From positions 1 to 26,773 of the forward strand of contig JAJZMW010000128.1 in NCBI GenBank assembly GCA_021848165.1: a stretch of 26,773 nucleotides of DNA, given 5' to 3'. Both the position numbers and the translations under genes were made by a program. Shown piece by piece: positions 6,151 through 14,187 of the stretch. The DNA is from Thermoplasmata archaeon. Lineage in GTDB: Archaea > Thermoplasmatota > Thermoplasmata > Lutacidiplasmatales > UBA184. The notes beneath the pieces are model-generated. The model was not told the DNA's origin and did not search any database. It saw only the letters and a list, made by a program, of their open reading frames with translations. Positions within the stretch are counted from its first letter, which is position 1. Each line of letters starts with the position of its first letter.

Positions 6151-9102
6151 ATGGCGGTCGCGCACAACGGAACGGTCCGGTTCCAGATCGACGGCGTCGC
6201 GCGGGAGGGTCGGGCGGGCGAGCGACTGATCGACGCGATCCTCCGCACCGGGCTCGATCTCCCGCATGTCTGCTACACGCCGTCGCTCGGCCCGCTCGAG
6301 AGCTGCGACTCGTGCCTCGTTTCGATCGATGGCCAGATCGCCCGTGCCTGTTCGGCCGTCGTCCGCGAGGGGGCGGTGGTCGGGGTCACTTCCCCGTCGG
6401 TGGCGGGCGCTCGCGCCGAGGCCGTCCGCCGCCTGGCGGAGTCGCATCACTTCCGCTGCACCCTGTGCGACAACAACAACGGGGATTGCCGCCTTCACGA
6501 GGCGGCGCGGACCGTCGGCCTCGACCGTCAGCCGTACCGGCCGAAGCCGTATCCCCTGGACGAATCGAGCCCGTTCTACCGGTACGATCCGAACCAATGC
6601 ATTCTCTGCGGCCGCTGCGTCGCGGCCTGCCAGGACCTGGTCGTCAACGAGGTGCTGCACATCGATTGGGCCCGTACCCCGCCTCGGGTCGTCTGGGACG
6701 ACGGGCGGGCGATCAACGAGTCGTCGTGCGTCGCGTGCGGCGCGTGCGTCAACGTCTGCCCGGTCGACGCGCTCCTGGAACGCTCGATCGTCGGCCGCGC
6801 CGGGGTCTTCACCGGTCTCCCCGAGGCCTCGAAGAACCTGCTCGTGGAAGCGACGGCCAACCTCGAAGGAGGATTCCAGACGCTGCTCGCGTTGAGCGAT
6901 GCCGAAGCGGCGATGCGGGAGACGATCGTGCGCAAGACGAAGACGGTCTGTACCTACTGCGGCACCGGATGCAGTTTTGACGTCTGGACCCGGGGGAGGA
7001 CGGTGCTGAAGGTCCAACCGCGCGAGGAGTCCCCGGCGAACGGGCTTGCCACCTGCGTCAAGGGAAAGTTCGGCTGGGGTCACATCAACAGCCGGGACCG
7101 GCTGACGCGACCCCTGATCCGGGAGAACGGGCGCTTTCGAACGGCGACGTGGGAGGAGGCGCTCGCGCGGGTCGCCGAGCGCTTCTCGGAGATCCGGCGC
7201 GCGCACGGGCCCGACTCCCTCTACGTCATCGCCTCCTGCACCGACACGAACGAGGAGGTCTACCTCACCCAGAAGTTCGCTCGCGCCGTGCTCGGCACCA
7301 ACAACGTCGACAACTGCTCGCGCTATTGCCAGTCGCCGGCGACCGTCGGTTTGTGGCGGACCGTCGGATACGGGGGGGACGCCGGGGGGATCGAGGACCT
7401 CGCTCGGGCGGAGCTCGTGATCGCCATCGGTTCGAATACGGCCGAGTCGCATCCCGTGATCGCGTCGCGCATCAAGCGCGCCCAGAAGCTCGCGGGCCAT
7501 CGCCTCATCGTGATCGATCCCCGCCGTCACGACATGGCCCGTCGGGCCGATCTCTGGCTCGCTCCGAACTCCGGGACCGATCTCTTGCTCCTCAACGCGG
7601 CGGCCCGCTACCTCCTCGATCACGGCTGGGAAGCGAAGGAGTTCCTCGCGACGCGGGTGAAGGGCCTCGAGGAATTCCGGGCGAGCCTGGCGACCTTGTC
7701 CCTCTCGGACGCGAGCCTCCGCACCGGGATCCCGGAAGAGGCGATCGTCCGGTTCGCGTCGATGATCCACGAGGCGAAGAGCGTCGCGATCTGCTGGGCG
7801 ATGGGCATCACCCAGCATCAGGACGGGAGCGAGACGTCGACGGCGATCTCGAACCTCCTCCTCCTGACCGGGAACTACGGCCGCCCCGGCACGGGGGGCT
7901 ACCCGCTCCGCGGACACGCGAACGTTCAGGGCGCGAGCGATTTCGGGGCCCTCCCGAACTACTATCCCGGGTACCAGAAGCTGACCGAACCCGGTGTGCG
8001 AGAGCGGCTCGAGCGGGCCTGGGGGGTCGCCCTTCCGTCCGAGCCGGGACTCACGAGCGTCGTGGCGATCGACGCGGTGCTCGACGGCCGGCTCCGGGCG
8101 ATGTACATCGTGGGGGAGGACAAGGTGCTCGCCGACGCGGACGTCCAACGGACCTCGGAGGCGTTGCGCAAGCTCGATTTCCTGGTCGTCCAGGACGCCT
8201 TTCTGACCCGCACCGCTCAGTTCGCGGACGTGGTGCTCCCCAGCGCGCTCTCGCTCGAGAAGGAAGGGACGTTCGTCAACACCGAGCGTCGCATCCAGCG
8301 CCTCCATCGGGCGATGGAACCGCTCTCCGGGACCCGGACCGATCTGGAGATCCTCGTGGAGCTCGCGAACGCCATGGGGGCGCGGTGGAGGTATCCCAAC
8401 GCGTCGGCGGTGATGGAGGAGGTCCGCTCGGTGGCCCCGATCTTCGCGGGGGTCACCTACGAACGCCTGGACGGCTACCAAAGCTTGCAATGGCCCGTCG
8501 GGCCGGACGGGACCGACGCGCCGTGGCTGTACGCCGAACGATTCGCCTTCCCCGACGGGAAGGCGATCCTCTACCCGACCCAATTCCTTCCTCCCCTCCC
8601 GCCCGATGGGGAATTTGACCTGACGGTCGACAACGGTCGCCTTCTCGAACACTTTCACTGGCGCAACCTGACCGGCGAGAGCGAGGGGTTGCGGGAGCGG
8701 GTCCCCGAGATGTTCCTGGAAGTCTCGCCGGAACTCGCGCGGGAGAAGGCCTTGCAGGAGGGGGATTGGGTGCGGCTGGTCTCGCGCACCGGCGCGGTGC
8801 GGACCCGGGTCGTCATCACCGATCGGGTCCGCGGCCGCACGGTCTTCCTGCCGATCCACGGACGGTCCGACGACGCGATCAACTGGCTCACGGGGGGGGC
8901 GAGGGATTCGGTCGCGGCGACCCCCGCCTACAAGGAGATCCCCGCGCGCATCGAGCGGCTCGGCACCGCCGCCGAACCCGAGCCCCCGCTCCCGCGCTCG
9001 AACTTCCGTCGCGCGACCCCGGCGCCGCCGCAGGTCGGCATCCGGGTCAACGAGAAGTGGAGCCGGCCCGATTATCGGCCGCTCACGGGGGGGACACGGT
9101 GA
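6151..9102 (+). CDS. fdhA: Formate dehydrogenase catalytic subunit, ForC-like (Mo-bisMGD)
   Basis: Molybdopterin oxidoreductase of 983 aa with a NuoG-like N-terminus. It has a [2Fe-2S] domain (Cys41, 52, 55, 67), a His-Cys3 cluster region (His99/His100, Cys103, 106, 113) and two ferredoxin [4Fe-4S] motifs (Cys150/153/156/160 and Cys193/196/199/203). The catalytic domain then follows, with its own [4Fe-4S] motif (Cys267, 270, 274, 302). Lys304 (CVKGKFGW) and Arg587 (PLRGHANVQG) match the catalytic Lys and Arg of E. coli FdhF. The metal ligand is Cys393 (TGC, not TGA), in NNVDNCSRYCQSPATVGL. The next residue is Gln394, where canonical formate dehydrogenases have His. With the DUF1641 gene overlapping downstream, this matches the B. 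subtilis ForCE type, which reduces menaquinone. No diaphorase or membrane subunit is present. A GTG at 6112, overlapping the mobA stop, is an alternative start. Activity on formate is inferred. Confidence 0.93.
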   Translation: MAVAHNGTVRFQIDGVAREGRAGERLIDAILRTGLDLPHVCYTPSLGPLESCDSCLVSIDGQIARACSAVVREGAVVGVTSPSVAGARAEAVRRLAESHHFRCTLCDNNNGDCRLHEAARTVGLDRQPYRPKPYPLDESSPFYRYDPNQCILCGRCVAACQDLVVNEVLHIDWARTPPRVVWDDGRAINESSCVACGACVNVCPVDALLERSIVGRAGVFTGLPEASKNLLVEATANLEGGFQTLLALSDAEAAMRETIVRKTKTVCTYCGTGCSFDVWTRGRTVLKVQPREESPANGLATCVKGKFGWGHINSRDRLTRPLIRENGRFRTATWEEALARVAERFSEIRRAHGPDSLYVIASCTDTNEEVYLTQKFARAVLGTNNVDNCSRYCQSPATVGLWRTVGYGGDAGGIEDLARAELVIAIGSNTAESHPVIASRIKRAQKLAGHRLIVIDPRRHDMARRADLWLAPNSGTDLLLLNAAARYLLDHGWEAKEFLATRVKGLEEFRASLATLSLSDASLRTGIPEEAIVRFASMIHEAKSVAICWAMGITQHQDGSETSTAISNLLLLTGNYGRPGTGGYPLRGHANVQGASDFGALPNYYPGYQKLTEPGVRERLERAWGVALPSEPGLTSVVAIDAVLDGRLRAMYIVGEDKVLADADVQRTSEALRKLDFLVVQDAFLTRTAQFADVVLPSALSLEKEGTFVNTERRIQRLHRAMEPLSGTRTDLEILVELANAMGARWRYPNASAVMEEVRSVAPIFAGVTYERLDGYQSLQWPVGPDGTDAPWLYAERFAFPDGKAILYPTQFLPPLPPDGEFDLTVDNGRLLEHFHWRNLTGESEGLRERVPEMFLEVSPELAREKALQEGDWVRLVSRTGAVRTRVVITDRVRGRTVFLPIHGRSDDAINWLTGGARDSVAATPAYKEIPARIERLGTAAEPEPPLPRSNFRRATPAPPQVGIRVNEKWSRPDYRPLTGGTR

Positions 9103-9563
9103 GCGAGCCGACCCGCGAGATCGTCCGGGGGTCGGCGGACGATCGCGAGCTTCTGAGCGAGTGGCGCGCGGCGTTGACGGACCCGGCGCGTCGGGAAGCG
9201 ATCGAGCACGCGCTCGAGCTGTTGCGCGCGCTGAACGATCACGGGGTACTGGACGCCGCGCGCGCGACCGTCGAGGGAGGTCCGGCGGTCCAGGCGTCCC
9301 TCGACCGATTCCTCGCCCAAGGAGAGCGCCTCCGACTGGCCCGCAACCTGCGGGTCCTCTTCGAGCTCCTCTCCGTTCTCGACCTCGAAGCGATCGGGAC
9401 CGCCGCGGCTCCGACGGACGGCTCCTCGGGCGGTCGCGCGGGCCCGGCGCCGTTGGGGATCTGGGAGATCCGACGGCGTCTGCGGGATCCCGAAGTGAGC
9501 GAGGGGCTCCGGGCGGTCCTCGCGGCGCTCGCCGAGCTCGGTCGCGCGCGCCGGCGTACGTGA
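9099..9563 (+). CDS. DUF1641 protein, ForE-like partner subunit
   Basis: Helical 154-aa protein of the DUF1641 type. It shows the typical LELLRALNDHGVLDAARATVEGG segment, then RLARNLRVLFELLSVLDLEAIG, and a C-terminal IWEIRRRLRDPEVSEGLRAVLAALAELG repeat-like helix. DUF1641 genes commonly sit beside formate dehydrogenase-like catalytic genes; in B. subtilis the equivalent subunit, ForE, is required for menaquinone reduction. The GTG start overlaps the stop of the catalytic gene (GTGA, 9099-9102) and no other convincing start exists, so coupling is strong. There is no signal peptide and no transmembrane segment; any membrane contact would be peripheral (inference). Confidence 0.88.
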   Translation: MSEPTREIVRGSADDRELLSEWRAALTDPARREAIEHALELLRALNDHGVLDAARATVEGGPAVQASLDRFLAQGERLRLARNLRVLFELLSVLDLEAIGTAAAPTDGSSGGRAGPAPLGIWEIRRRLRDPEVSEGLRAVLAALAELGRARRRT

Positions 9564-9586
9564 GCGAGCGGTCCGAGGTCGGCCCG

Positions 9587-10489
9587 ATGGATCCTTCGAA
9601 CGAGCGTCCGCCGTACGAGCGCCCCTCCGCCACCCGACGCGTGCCGATCCGGCGCGTCCCGGGGAACGCAACGGCCCCGGAACGCTGGGACGAGGTCGCC
9701 TCCGAAGAACCGCTCGAGATCCGGATCGCCGGACCGGGCGGCGAGCCGGCCACGGCGGTCGCCGTCACCATGAGAACCCCCGGCCACGACTTCGAGCTCG
9801 CGGCGGGGTTCGTCCTGAGCGAGGGGATCGCCCGGGGGCCCCGCGACCTGCGGGGGATCCGGTACTGCACTCCTCCCGCCGAGGAGCAATGGTTCAACGT
9901 GGTCACGGTCGACCTCGCTCGTGCCTTCGATCCCGAACGGTTCCGGCGCGCGATCTACGTCTCCTCGAGCTGCGGGCTCTGCGGGCGTACCTCGCTCGAT
10001 CGCGTCCAACGGCTCGGCATCGAGCGTCCGCCGTCCGGCCTCTGCGTTCCGGCGTCGGTACTGCGGGGGCTCCCCCGCGAACTGTTCCGCCAGCAGGCGA
10101 CGTTCGCCCGCACGGGCGGCGTCCACGCGACCGGCGTGGCCGACGCCGCCACCGGGCGCCTCGAGTGGGTCCGGGAGGACGTGGGGCGCCACAATGCCTT
10201 CGACAAGGCGCTGGGGCGCCTCGCGTTGGACGGACGACTGCCCGCGAGCCGATCGATCGCGGTGGTCAGTGGCCGGGCGAGCTTTGAGCTGGTCCAGAAG
10301 GCCCTGGTGGGAGGGTTTCCGATCCTCGCGAGCGTGGGTGCCCCGAGCCACCTCGCGATCGCTCTGGCGCAAGAGCACGGTCTCACGCTCGTCGGCTTCC
10401 TGCGCGACGACGGGTTCAACATCTACGCCGGGGGCGAGCGGGTCGCGCGCCCCACCGTCGCCGACGCGACCGGAGCGAGCGGGCCCTAG
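9587..10489 (+). CDS. fdhD: Formate dehydrogenase accessory sulfurtransferase FdhD
   Basis: Transfers sulfur from a cysteine desulfurase to the bis-MGD cofactor, a step needed for formate dehydrogenase activity. Conserved marks are EEPLEIRI near the N-terminus, TPGHDFELAAGFVLSEGI, the catalytic CxxC (Cys129 and Cys132 in SSSCGLCGR), GGVHATG, REDVGRHNAFDK, and the C-terminal SHLAIALAQEHGLTLVGFLR. The ATG at 9587 has GAGGT 8 nt upstream and is used here (300 aa). A GTG at 9560 overlaps the DUF1641 stop (GTGA) and would add nine residues. The TAG stop shares the palindrome CTAG (10486-10489) with the stop of the convergent ABC permease. Confidence 0.95.
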   Translation: MDPSNERPPYERPSATRRVPIRRVPGNATAPERWDEVASEEPLEIRIAGPGGEPATAVAVTMRTPGHDFELAAGFVLSEGIARGPRDLRGIRYCTPPAEEQWFNVVTVDLARAFDPERFRRAIYVSSSCGLCGRTSLDRVQRLGIERPPSGLCVPASVLRGLPRELFRQQATFARTGGVHATGVADAATGRLEWVREDVGRHNAFDKALGRLALDGRLPASRSIAVVSGRASFELVQKALVGGFPILASVGAPSHLAIALAQEHGLTLVGFLRDDGFNIYAGGERVARPTVADATGASGP

Positions 10490-11598
10490 CGACGCGAACG
10501 AGGATCGAGCGAATCCCGCAATCCGTCCGCAAAGAAGTTGACGCTGATCGCGAGGAGGAACAGCATCGACCCGGAGAAGAGGATCTGCCACCAGGGCAGG
10601 ACGCAGGAGCCGATGCTGCAGGCACTGAACACGGCGCCGAACTGGTTCACCGAGTACGCCGAGAGCGATCCCCACTCCGGGAAGACCTGGGTGGTCGAGA
10701 GGCCGAAGAGGTTGAACCCGAGGAAGGCCAGCGCGCCGACCAGGATCGGGATCCCTCCGAAATCGAGGGACATCTGGATGAAGACCGGATAGACGCTGTT
10801 CGGGAGGATGTGCCGGAAGAGAAGGCGGGGGCCCCGCGCGCCGCTCGCGCGGGCGGCTTCGACGTACTTCTGTTCGCGGACGACCAGGACCTGCCCGCGG
10901 ACGATGCGGGCGTACAGGGGCCAGGTCACGACGATGAAGGCGAGGCAGAGCAGCACGACCCTCGACGCGAGGAGCGTGAGCCCCGGGATCGTGAAGGTCG
11001 AGAAGACCGTGGCCGTGATGATCACGAAGAGGAGGCCGGGGATCGAGAGGAACATGTCGACGACCCGCATGAGCGACTCGTCGACCGCGCCACCGAAGTA
11101 CCCGGAGGCGCCGCCGACGAGGATGCCGATCCCGGCCGCCGACACGACGATCATGAAGGCGATGACGAGCGACCAGTCCGCGCCTCGCAAAATGCCGCTC
11201 AGGAGGTTGTAGTAGATCGGCGAACTGGGAGACTGCGCGAGGGAACCGAGCGGGAGCTGCCCCGCCCCGTTTCCGACGGAGAGGGTCGGGGGGATGAACG
11301 ACGGAAAATTCGAGTTCACTTGGTAGCAGTTCGGCCCCGGCGGCGCCCCGCCGGAGTAGGTGCACACGTACGTGCAGCCGGCCGCCCGGAAGCTGCAGTA
11401 CGGGGTCATCTCGTTCCAGGGGATGGGAAGCGTGCTCGCGAAGAGCGCGACCCCGAGGAGCGTGAGGAGGACCCCCAATCCGACCAGGGCGAGCGTGTTG
11501 CGCCGCAGGAGGTGCCAGGACCGCTTCCATTGATCGAGCCGGGGCGTCGGTCGGGAGCGCCGGGAGACCACGATCGGGGGGGCGGAGGGTGCGCTCAT
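10486..11598 (-). CDS. Dipeptide/oligopeptide-type ABC transporter permease (DppC-like)
   Basis: Inner-membrane permease of the BPD transport family, 370 aa. One TM segment (about 36-56) is followed by a long external loop, then a five-helix core starting near residue 143. The EAA loop reads YVEAARASGARGPRLLFRHILPN (from about 245), the ATPase-contact motif of DppC/OppC proteins. The loop after TM1 is larger than usual and holds four cysteines (Cys68, 75, 79, 91); two more (Cys327, 332) lie in another predicted external loop. No second permease, binding protein or ATPase gene is nearby, so the rest of the transporter must be encoded elsewhere or this is an orphan. The upstream open frame to 11997 is not coding-like; ATG 11598 precedes a typical basic N-terminus. 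Substrate unknown. Confidence 0.88.
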   Translation of the reverse strand: MSAPSAPPIVVSRRSRPTPRLDQWKRSWHLLRRNTLALVGLGVLLTLLGVALFASTLPIPWNEMTPYCSFRAAGCTYVCTYSGGAPPGPNCYQVNSNFPSFIPPTLSVGNGAGQLPLGSLAQSPSSPIYYNLLSGILRGADWSLVIAFMIVVSAAGIGILVGGASGYFGGAVDESLMRVVDMFLSIPGLLFVIITATVFSTFTIPGLTLLASRVVLLCLAFIVVTWPLYARIVRGQVLVVREQKYVEAARASGARGPRLLFRHILPNSVYPVFIQMSLDFGGIPILVGALAFLGFNLFGLSTTQVFPEWGSLSAYSVNQFGAVFSACSIGSCVLPWWQILFSGSMLFLLAISVNFFADGLRDSLDPRSRR

Positions 11599-11730
11599 CG
11601 GCGCGCTCCTCGGCTCGCCGGGGGTCGGCTCGCATCCCCGGCTCCCTCCGTGCGGCTCTCGTTCAGTTCCAATTCGGACGCTCCCCGCTGCCGTGGCCGC
11701 ATGATTCCCTTCCACCAAGGGCGGGGGGGG

Positions 11731-11740
11731 ATACATATGG
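11731..11740 (+). promoter_or_regulatory. TATA-like box upstream of MFS gene
   Basis: The sequence atacatatgg sits in a 232-nt GC-rich gap between divergent genes (11599-11830) and is the only strong AT-rich element there. Transcription would start near 11760, giving a leader of ~20 nt to an in-frame GTG at 11780 or ~70 nt to the preferred GTG at 11831. The element is near-symmetrical and could also act toward the minus-strand permease. The rest of the gap holds nothing recognisable. Confidence 0.45.
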
Positions 11741-11830
11741 ATTCGAATTCGTCGCCTCTCGGCTCCGGTCCTCCGGCGGGTGCTCGTTCGCTCGCGGGGT
11801 GGACGATCCGGACCGAACGGAGGGTACGGC

Positions 11831-13081
11831 GTGGCGGAGGCAACCATCGAGGCGCCGGAGCGCGCGGATCCCCGCCGGGGGCGGATCCTCGGGGCGACCT
11901 CGATCGCGCACTTCGTCAATGACGGGACGGCGTTCTTCGTCCCGGTCATCGCGGCGCTCTTGATCCCGATCCGGGGATTCTCCCCGCTCGAGGTCACGAC
12001 CCTCTTCGTCGTGTACTACGCGTCGTCGGCGCTGCTCGGGCTCGGGGTCGGCTGGTGGGCCGATCGACGGGGTCGACCGGCGTCGCTCATGGCGGTCGGC
12101 ATGGGGTTGCTGGCCCTGGGCCTACTGCTCTTCGAGCTCGTCCTGGTCGACGCCGGGGGCCCGTTCGACTTCGCGTTGTCGCTCGTCGCCGCGCTCGTCA
12201 CCGGGTTCGCCACCTCCTTCTACCATCCTCTCGGCGCCACCTTGCTGCAGCGTGCCTTCCCTCCGAACGAGCGGGGGACGGCGCTCGGGGTGAACGGCTC
12301 GTTCGGCAGCCTCGGCCGCGCGCTCTACCCCTTGGTCCTCTTTCTCGTCTCGCTCGAGCTCGTGACGACGCTCTCGTTCGTTCCGTTCGTCGTGGTGGGG
12401 GCGCTGGCGGCGATCGTCGTCGTTCTGACGACCCGGTCGTTGACCGCCCCCGAGCGGGCCGCTTCCCGGACCTCCCCACGGCCGGCGTCGGAATCGCTCA
12501 CCCGCGGGATCGTGGCCCTGACGATCGTCGCCTTCGTCCGGTCGATCGCGACGCAAGGGGTCGCGGTCTGGATCCCGACCTTTCTCACGCAAGAACGGGG
12601 CATCCCGGCGACCGGGTTCCTCGGACTCGTCGTCGCCGGGATGTACTTCGGTGGGATCTTCGGGCAGCTCTTCTTCGGATGGGCCGCGAACCGCTCCGAT
12701 GTGCGGTACCTCCTCGCCCTGAGCTCGGCCGGGGCCGCCGGATCGACGCTGCTTTACGTCGTGATCGTCGGGCCGCTCTCCTGGATCTGGTTCTTCGGGA
12801 TCGGATTCTTCACGTTCAGCACCTTCCCGCTCCTGATGAGCCTCTCCGCCGATTACGTTCCCCACCGGTCCTCGTCGTTCGCCAACGCGGTCGTCTTCGA
12901 ACTCGGCGCCGGCGGCGGAGGGGTGATCGGGCCGCTGCTCGTCGGGGCGATTGCGGCGGCGAGCTACACGCTGCTCCCGCTCGGCTTTGAAGCGATGGTC
13001 GGGATCGGCCTCGCGGCCGCCGCGATGGCCCTCTTCCTTCCCCCGACCCTCGCGCGTCGGGGCCGGGGGATCGCCCCGTAG
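11831..13081 (+). CDS. MFS transporter, fosmidomycin-resistance-like
   Basis: Twelve predicted transmembrane segments in 416 aa. The N-terminal IAHFVNDGTAFFVPVIAALL and the SFYHPLGATLLQRAFPPNERGTALG stretch resemble the Fsr-type branch of the major facilitator superfamily. The cytoplasmic loop between TM2 and TM3 carries the MFS motif A (GWWADRRGRPAS), with a weaker copy in the second half (GWAANRSDVRYL). Probably a proton-coupled exporter; substrate unknown. The GTG at 11831 gives a short soluble N-terminus before TM1; an in-frame GTG at 11780 is possible. It ends 65 nt before the ABC-2 ATPase on the same strand and may be co-transcribed with it. Confidence 0.88.
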   Translation: MAEATIEAPERADPRRGRILGATSIAHFVNDGTAFFVPVIAALLIPIRGFSPLEVTTLFVVYYASSALLGLGVGWWADRRGRPASLMAVGMGLLALGLLLFELVLVDAGGPFDFALSLVAALVTGFATSFYHPLGATLLQRAFPPNERGTALGVNGSFGSLGRALYPLVLFLVSLELVTTLSFVPFVVVGALAAIVVVLTTRSLTAPERAASRTSPRPASESLTRGIVALTIVAFVRSIATQGVAVWIPTFLTQERGIPATGFLGLVVAGMYFGGIFGQLFFGWAANRSDVRYLLALSSAGAAGSTLLYVVIVGPLSWIWFFGIGFFTFSTFPLLMSLSADYVPHRSSSFANAVVFELGAGGGGVIGPLLVGAIAAASYTLLPLGFEAMVGIGLAAAAMALFLPPTLARRGRGIAP

Positions 13082-13146
13082 CGCCCTCGCGGGCCCCGCT
13101 CGCGCAACGGTCAAGAGCGGTACCGGGTTCCGCGCGCTCTCCCGCG

Positions 13147-14187
13147 ATGGCAGAACGCGAACTCGTCCTCGCGACGCACGACCTCGGGTACTCGTACGCG
13201 CCGGGTCGCTACGCGATCCGCCACCTCGACCTGACGCTGCGCCGGGGGGAGGTGCTCGGGTTGCTGGGCCGCAACGGCGCCGGCAAGACGACCACCGTTC
13301 GGCTCTTGACCACGCTCCTGCCGCCGACGGAGGGCAGCGCGACCGTTCTCGGTCAGGACCTCCGCCGCGCCGGACGGGCCCTGCGGGGCCGTCTCGGGGT
13401 CGTCCTCCAATCCGAATCCCTCGACTTCGTCACGGTGGAACGGAACCTGACCCTCTACGCCTTCCTCTGGGGCGTCCCGCGCGAGGTCGCGAAGTCCCGG
13501 GCGGAGGAGATGATCGAGCTGTTCGAGCTCGACGCGGCCCGCCGGCGCAAGCCGTGGGCGCTCTCGGGCGGCGAGCGACGGCGGTTCCAGGTCGCGCGGG
13601 AGCTGATGCACGATATGGAGATCCTGTTCTTGGACGAGCCCACGGTGGGCCTCGACGCCATCGCGCGTCGCCGGATCCTCGGCTACCTCAAGGAGCGGGC
13701 GCGCGGCGGGCTCTCCATCGTCTTCACGACGCACATCCTGCACGAGGCGGACACGCTCTGCGAGAAGATCGCGGTCCTCCACCAAGGGCGGCTCATCGCC
13801 CTCGATACCGCCGAGTCGCTCAAGAAACGCCACGGCGGCGCTCGGGAGATCTCGCTGGAGTTCGCGGACCCGATCTCCGCGGCCGTTCGCACGGAGTTCC
13901 GCCTCGCGCTCGGCGATCGGCCGGCGATCCTCCTGGCACCGGTCGAGGGGGCGAGCGTGCCGGATCGCGGCCTGGTCCTGCGGGCCGAGCACGCCGAAGA
14001 GCTTCTCCCCTGGATCAGCGCGTGGGCGCTGGCCCATCGCCTGGAGCTGACGCGCGTGTCGATCGAGGAGGCGACGCTGGAGGGTGCGTTCCTCGGGATG
14101 ATCGGAACGGACGGCGCCAACGCTTCCGAGGCCTCGCCTTCCCCGGGCGGGGAGGGCCCCCTTCGGCCCGGGGGCGGCGCCCTATGA
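13147..14187 (+). CDS. ABC-2 exporter ATPase (DrrA/CcmA-like), copy 1
   Basis: Nucleotide-binding subunit of an ABC-2 exporter, 346 aa. Walker A GRNGAGKT (41-48), Q-loop Gln88, signature LSGGE (139-143), Walker B ILFLDE (159-164) and switch His196 (FTTHILHE) are all intact, so it should hydrolyse ATP. The C-terminal ~110 residues form the extra domain common in daunorubicin-type ATPases and end in a Gly/Pro-rich tail. The last four bases overlap the permease start (ATGA, 14184-14187). It is clearly paralogous to the ATPase at 24195 (shared QSESxDFxTVExNL and LWGVP segments). Confidence 0.93.
   Translation: MAERELVLATHDLGYSYAPGRYAIRHLDLTLRRGEVLGLLGRNGAGKTTTVRLLTTLLPPTEGSATVLGQDLRRAGRALRGRLGVVLQSESLDFVTVERNLTLYAFLWGVPREVAKSRAEEMIELFELDAARRRKPWALSGGERRRFQVARELMHDMEILFLDEPTVGLDAIARRRILGYLKERARGGLSIVFTTHILHEADTLCEKIAVLHQGRLIALDTAESLKKRHGGAREISLEFADPISAAVRTEFRLALGDRPAILLAPVEGASVPDRGLVLRAEHAEELLPWISAWALAHRLELTRVSIEEATLEGAFLGMIGTDGANASEASPSPGGEGPLRPGGGAL

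Noticed and set aside
7327..7329. Possible selenocysteine at the formate dehydrogenase active site
   Set aside because: The codon is TGC (Cys), not TGA, so no recoding is needed.
5929..9906. Very long minus-strand open frame (1325 codons) opposite the formate dehydrogenase genes
   Set aside because: Composition is Arg/Pro/Asp/Gly-rich without domains. It is the antisense shadow expected in GC-rich DNA, and the plus strand has unmistakable family motifs throughout.
9239..11635. Minus-strand open frame of 798 codons over DUF1641, fdhD and the ABC permease
   Set aside because: No recognisable protein; it is a frame shadow of the permease and antisense to fdhD.
10810..11922. Plus-strand open frame of 370 codons opposite the ABC permease
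   Set aside because: Arg/Asp/Glu-rich shadow; the minus strand encodes TM helices and the EAA motif.
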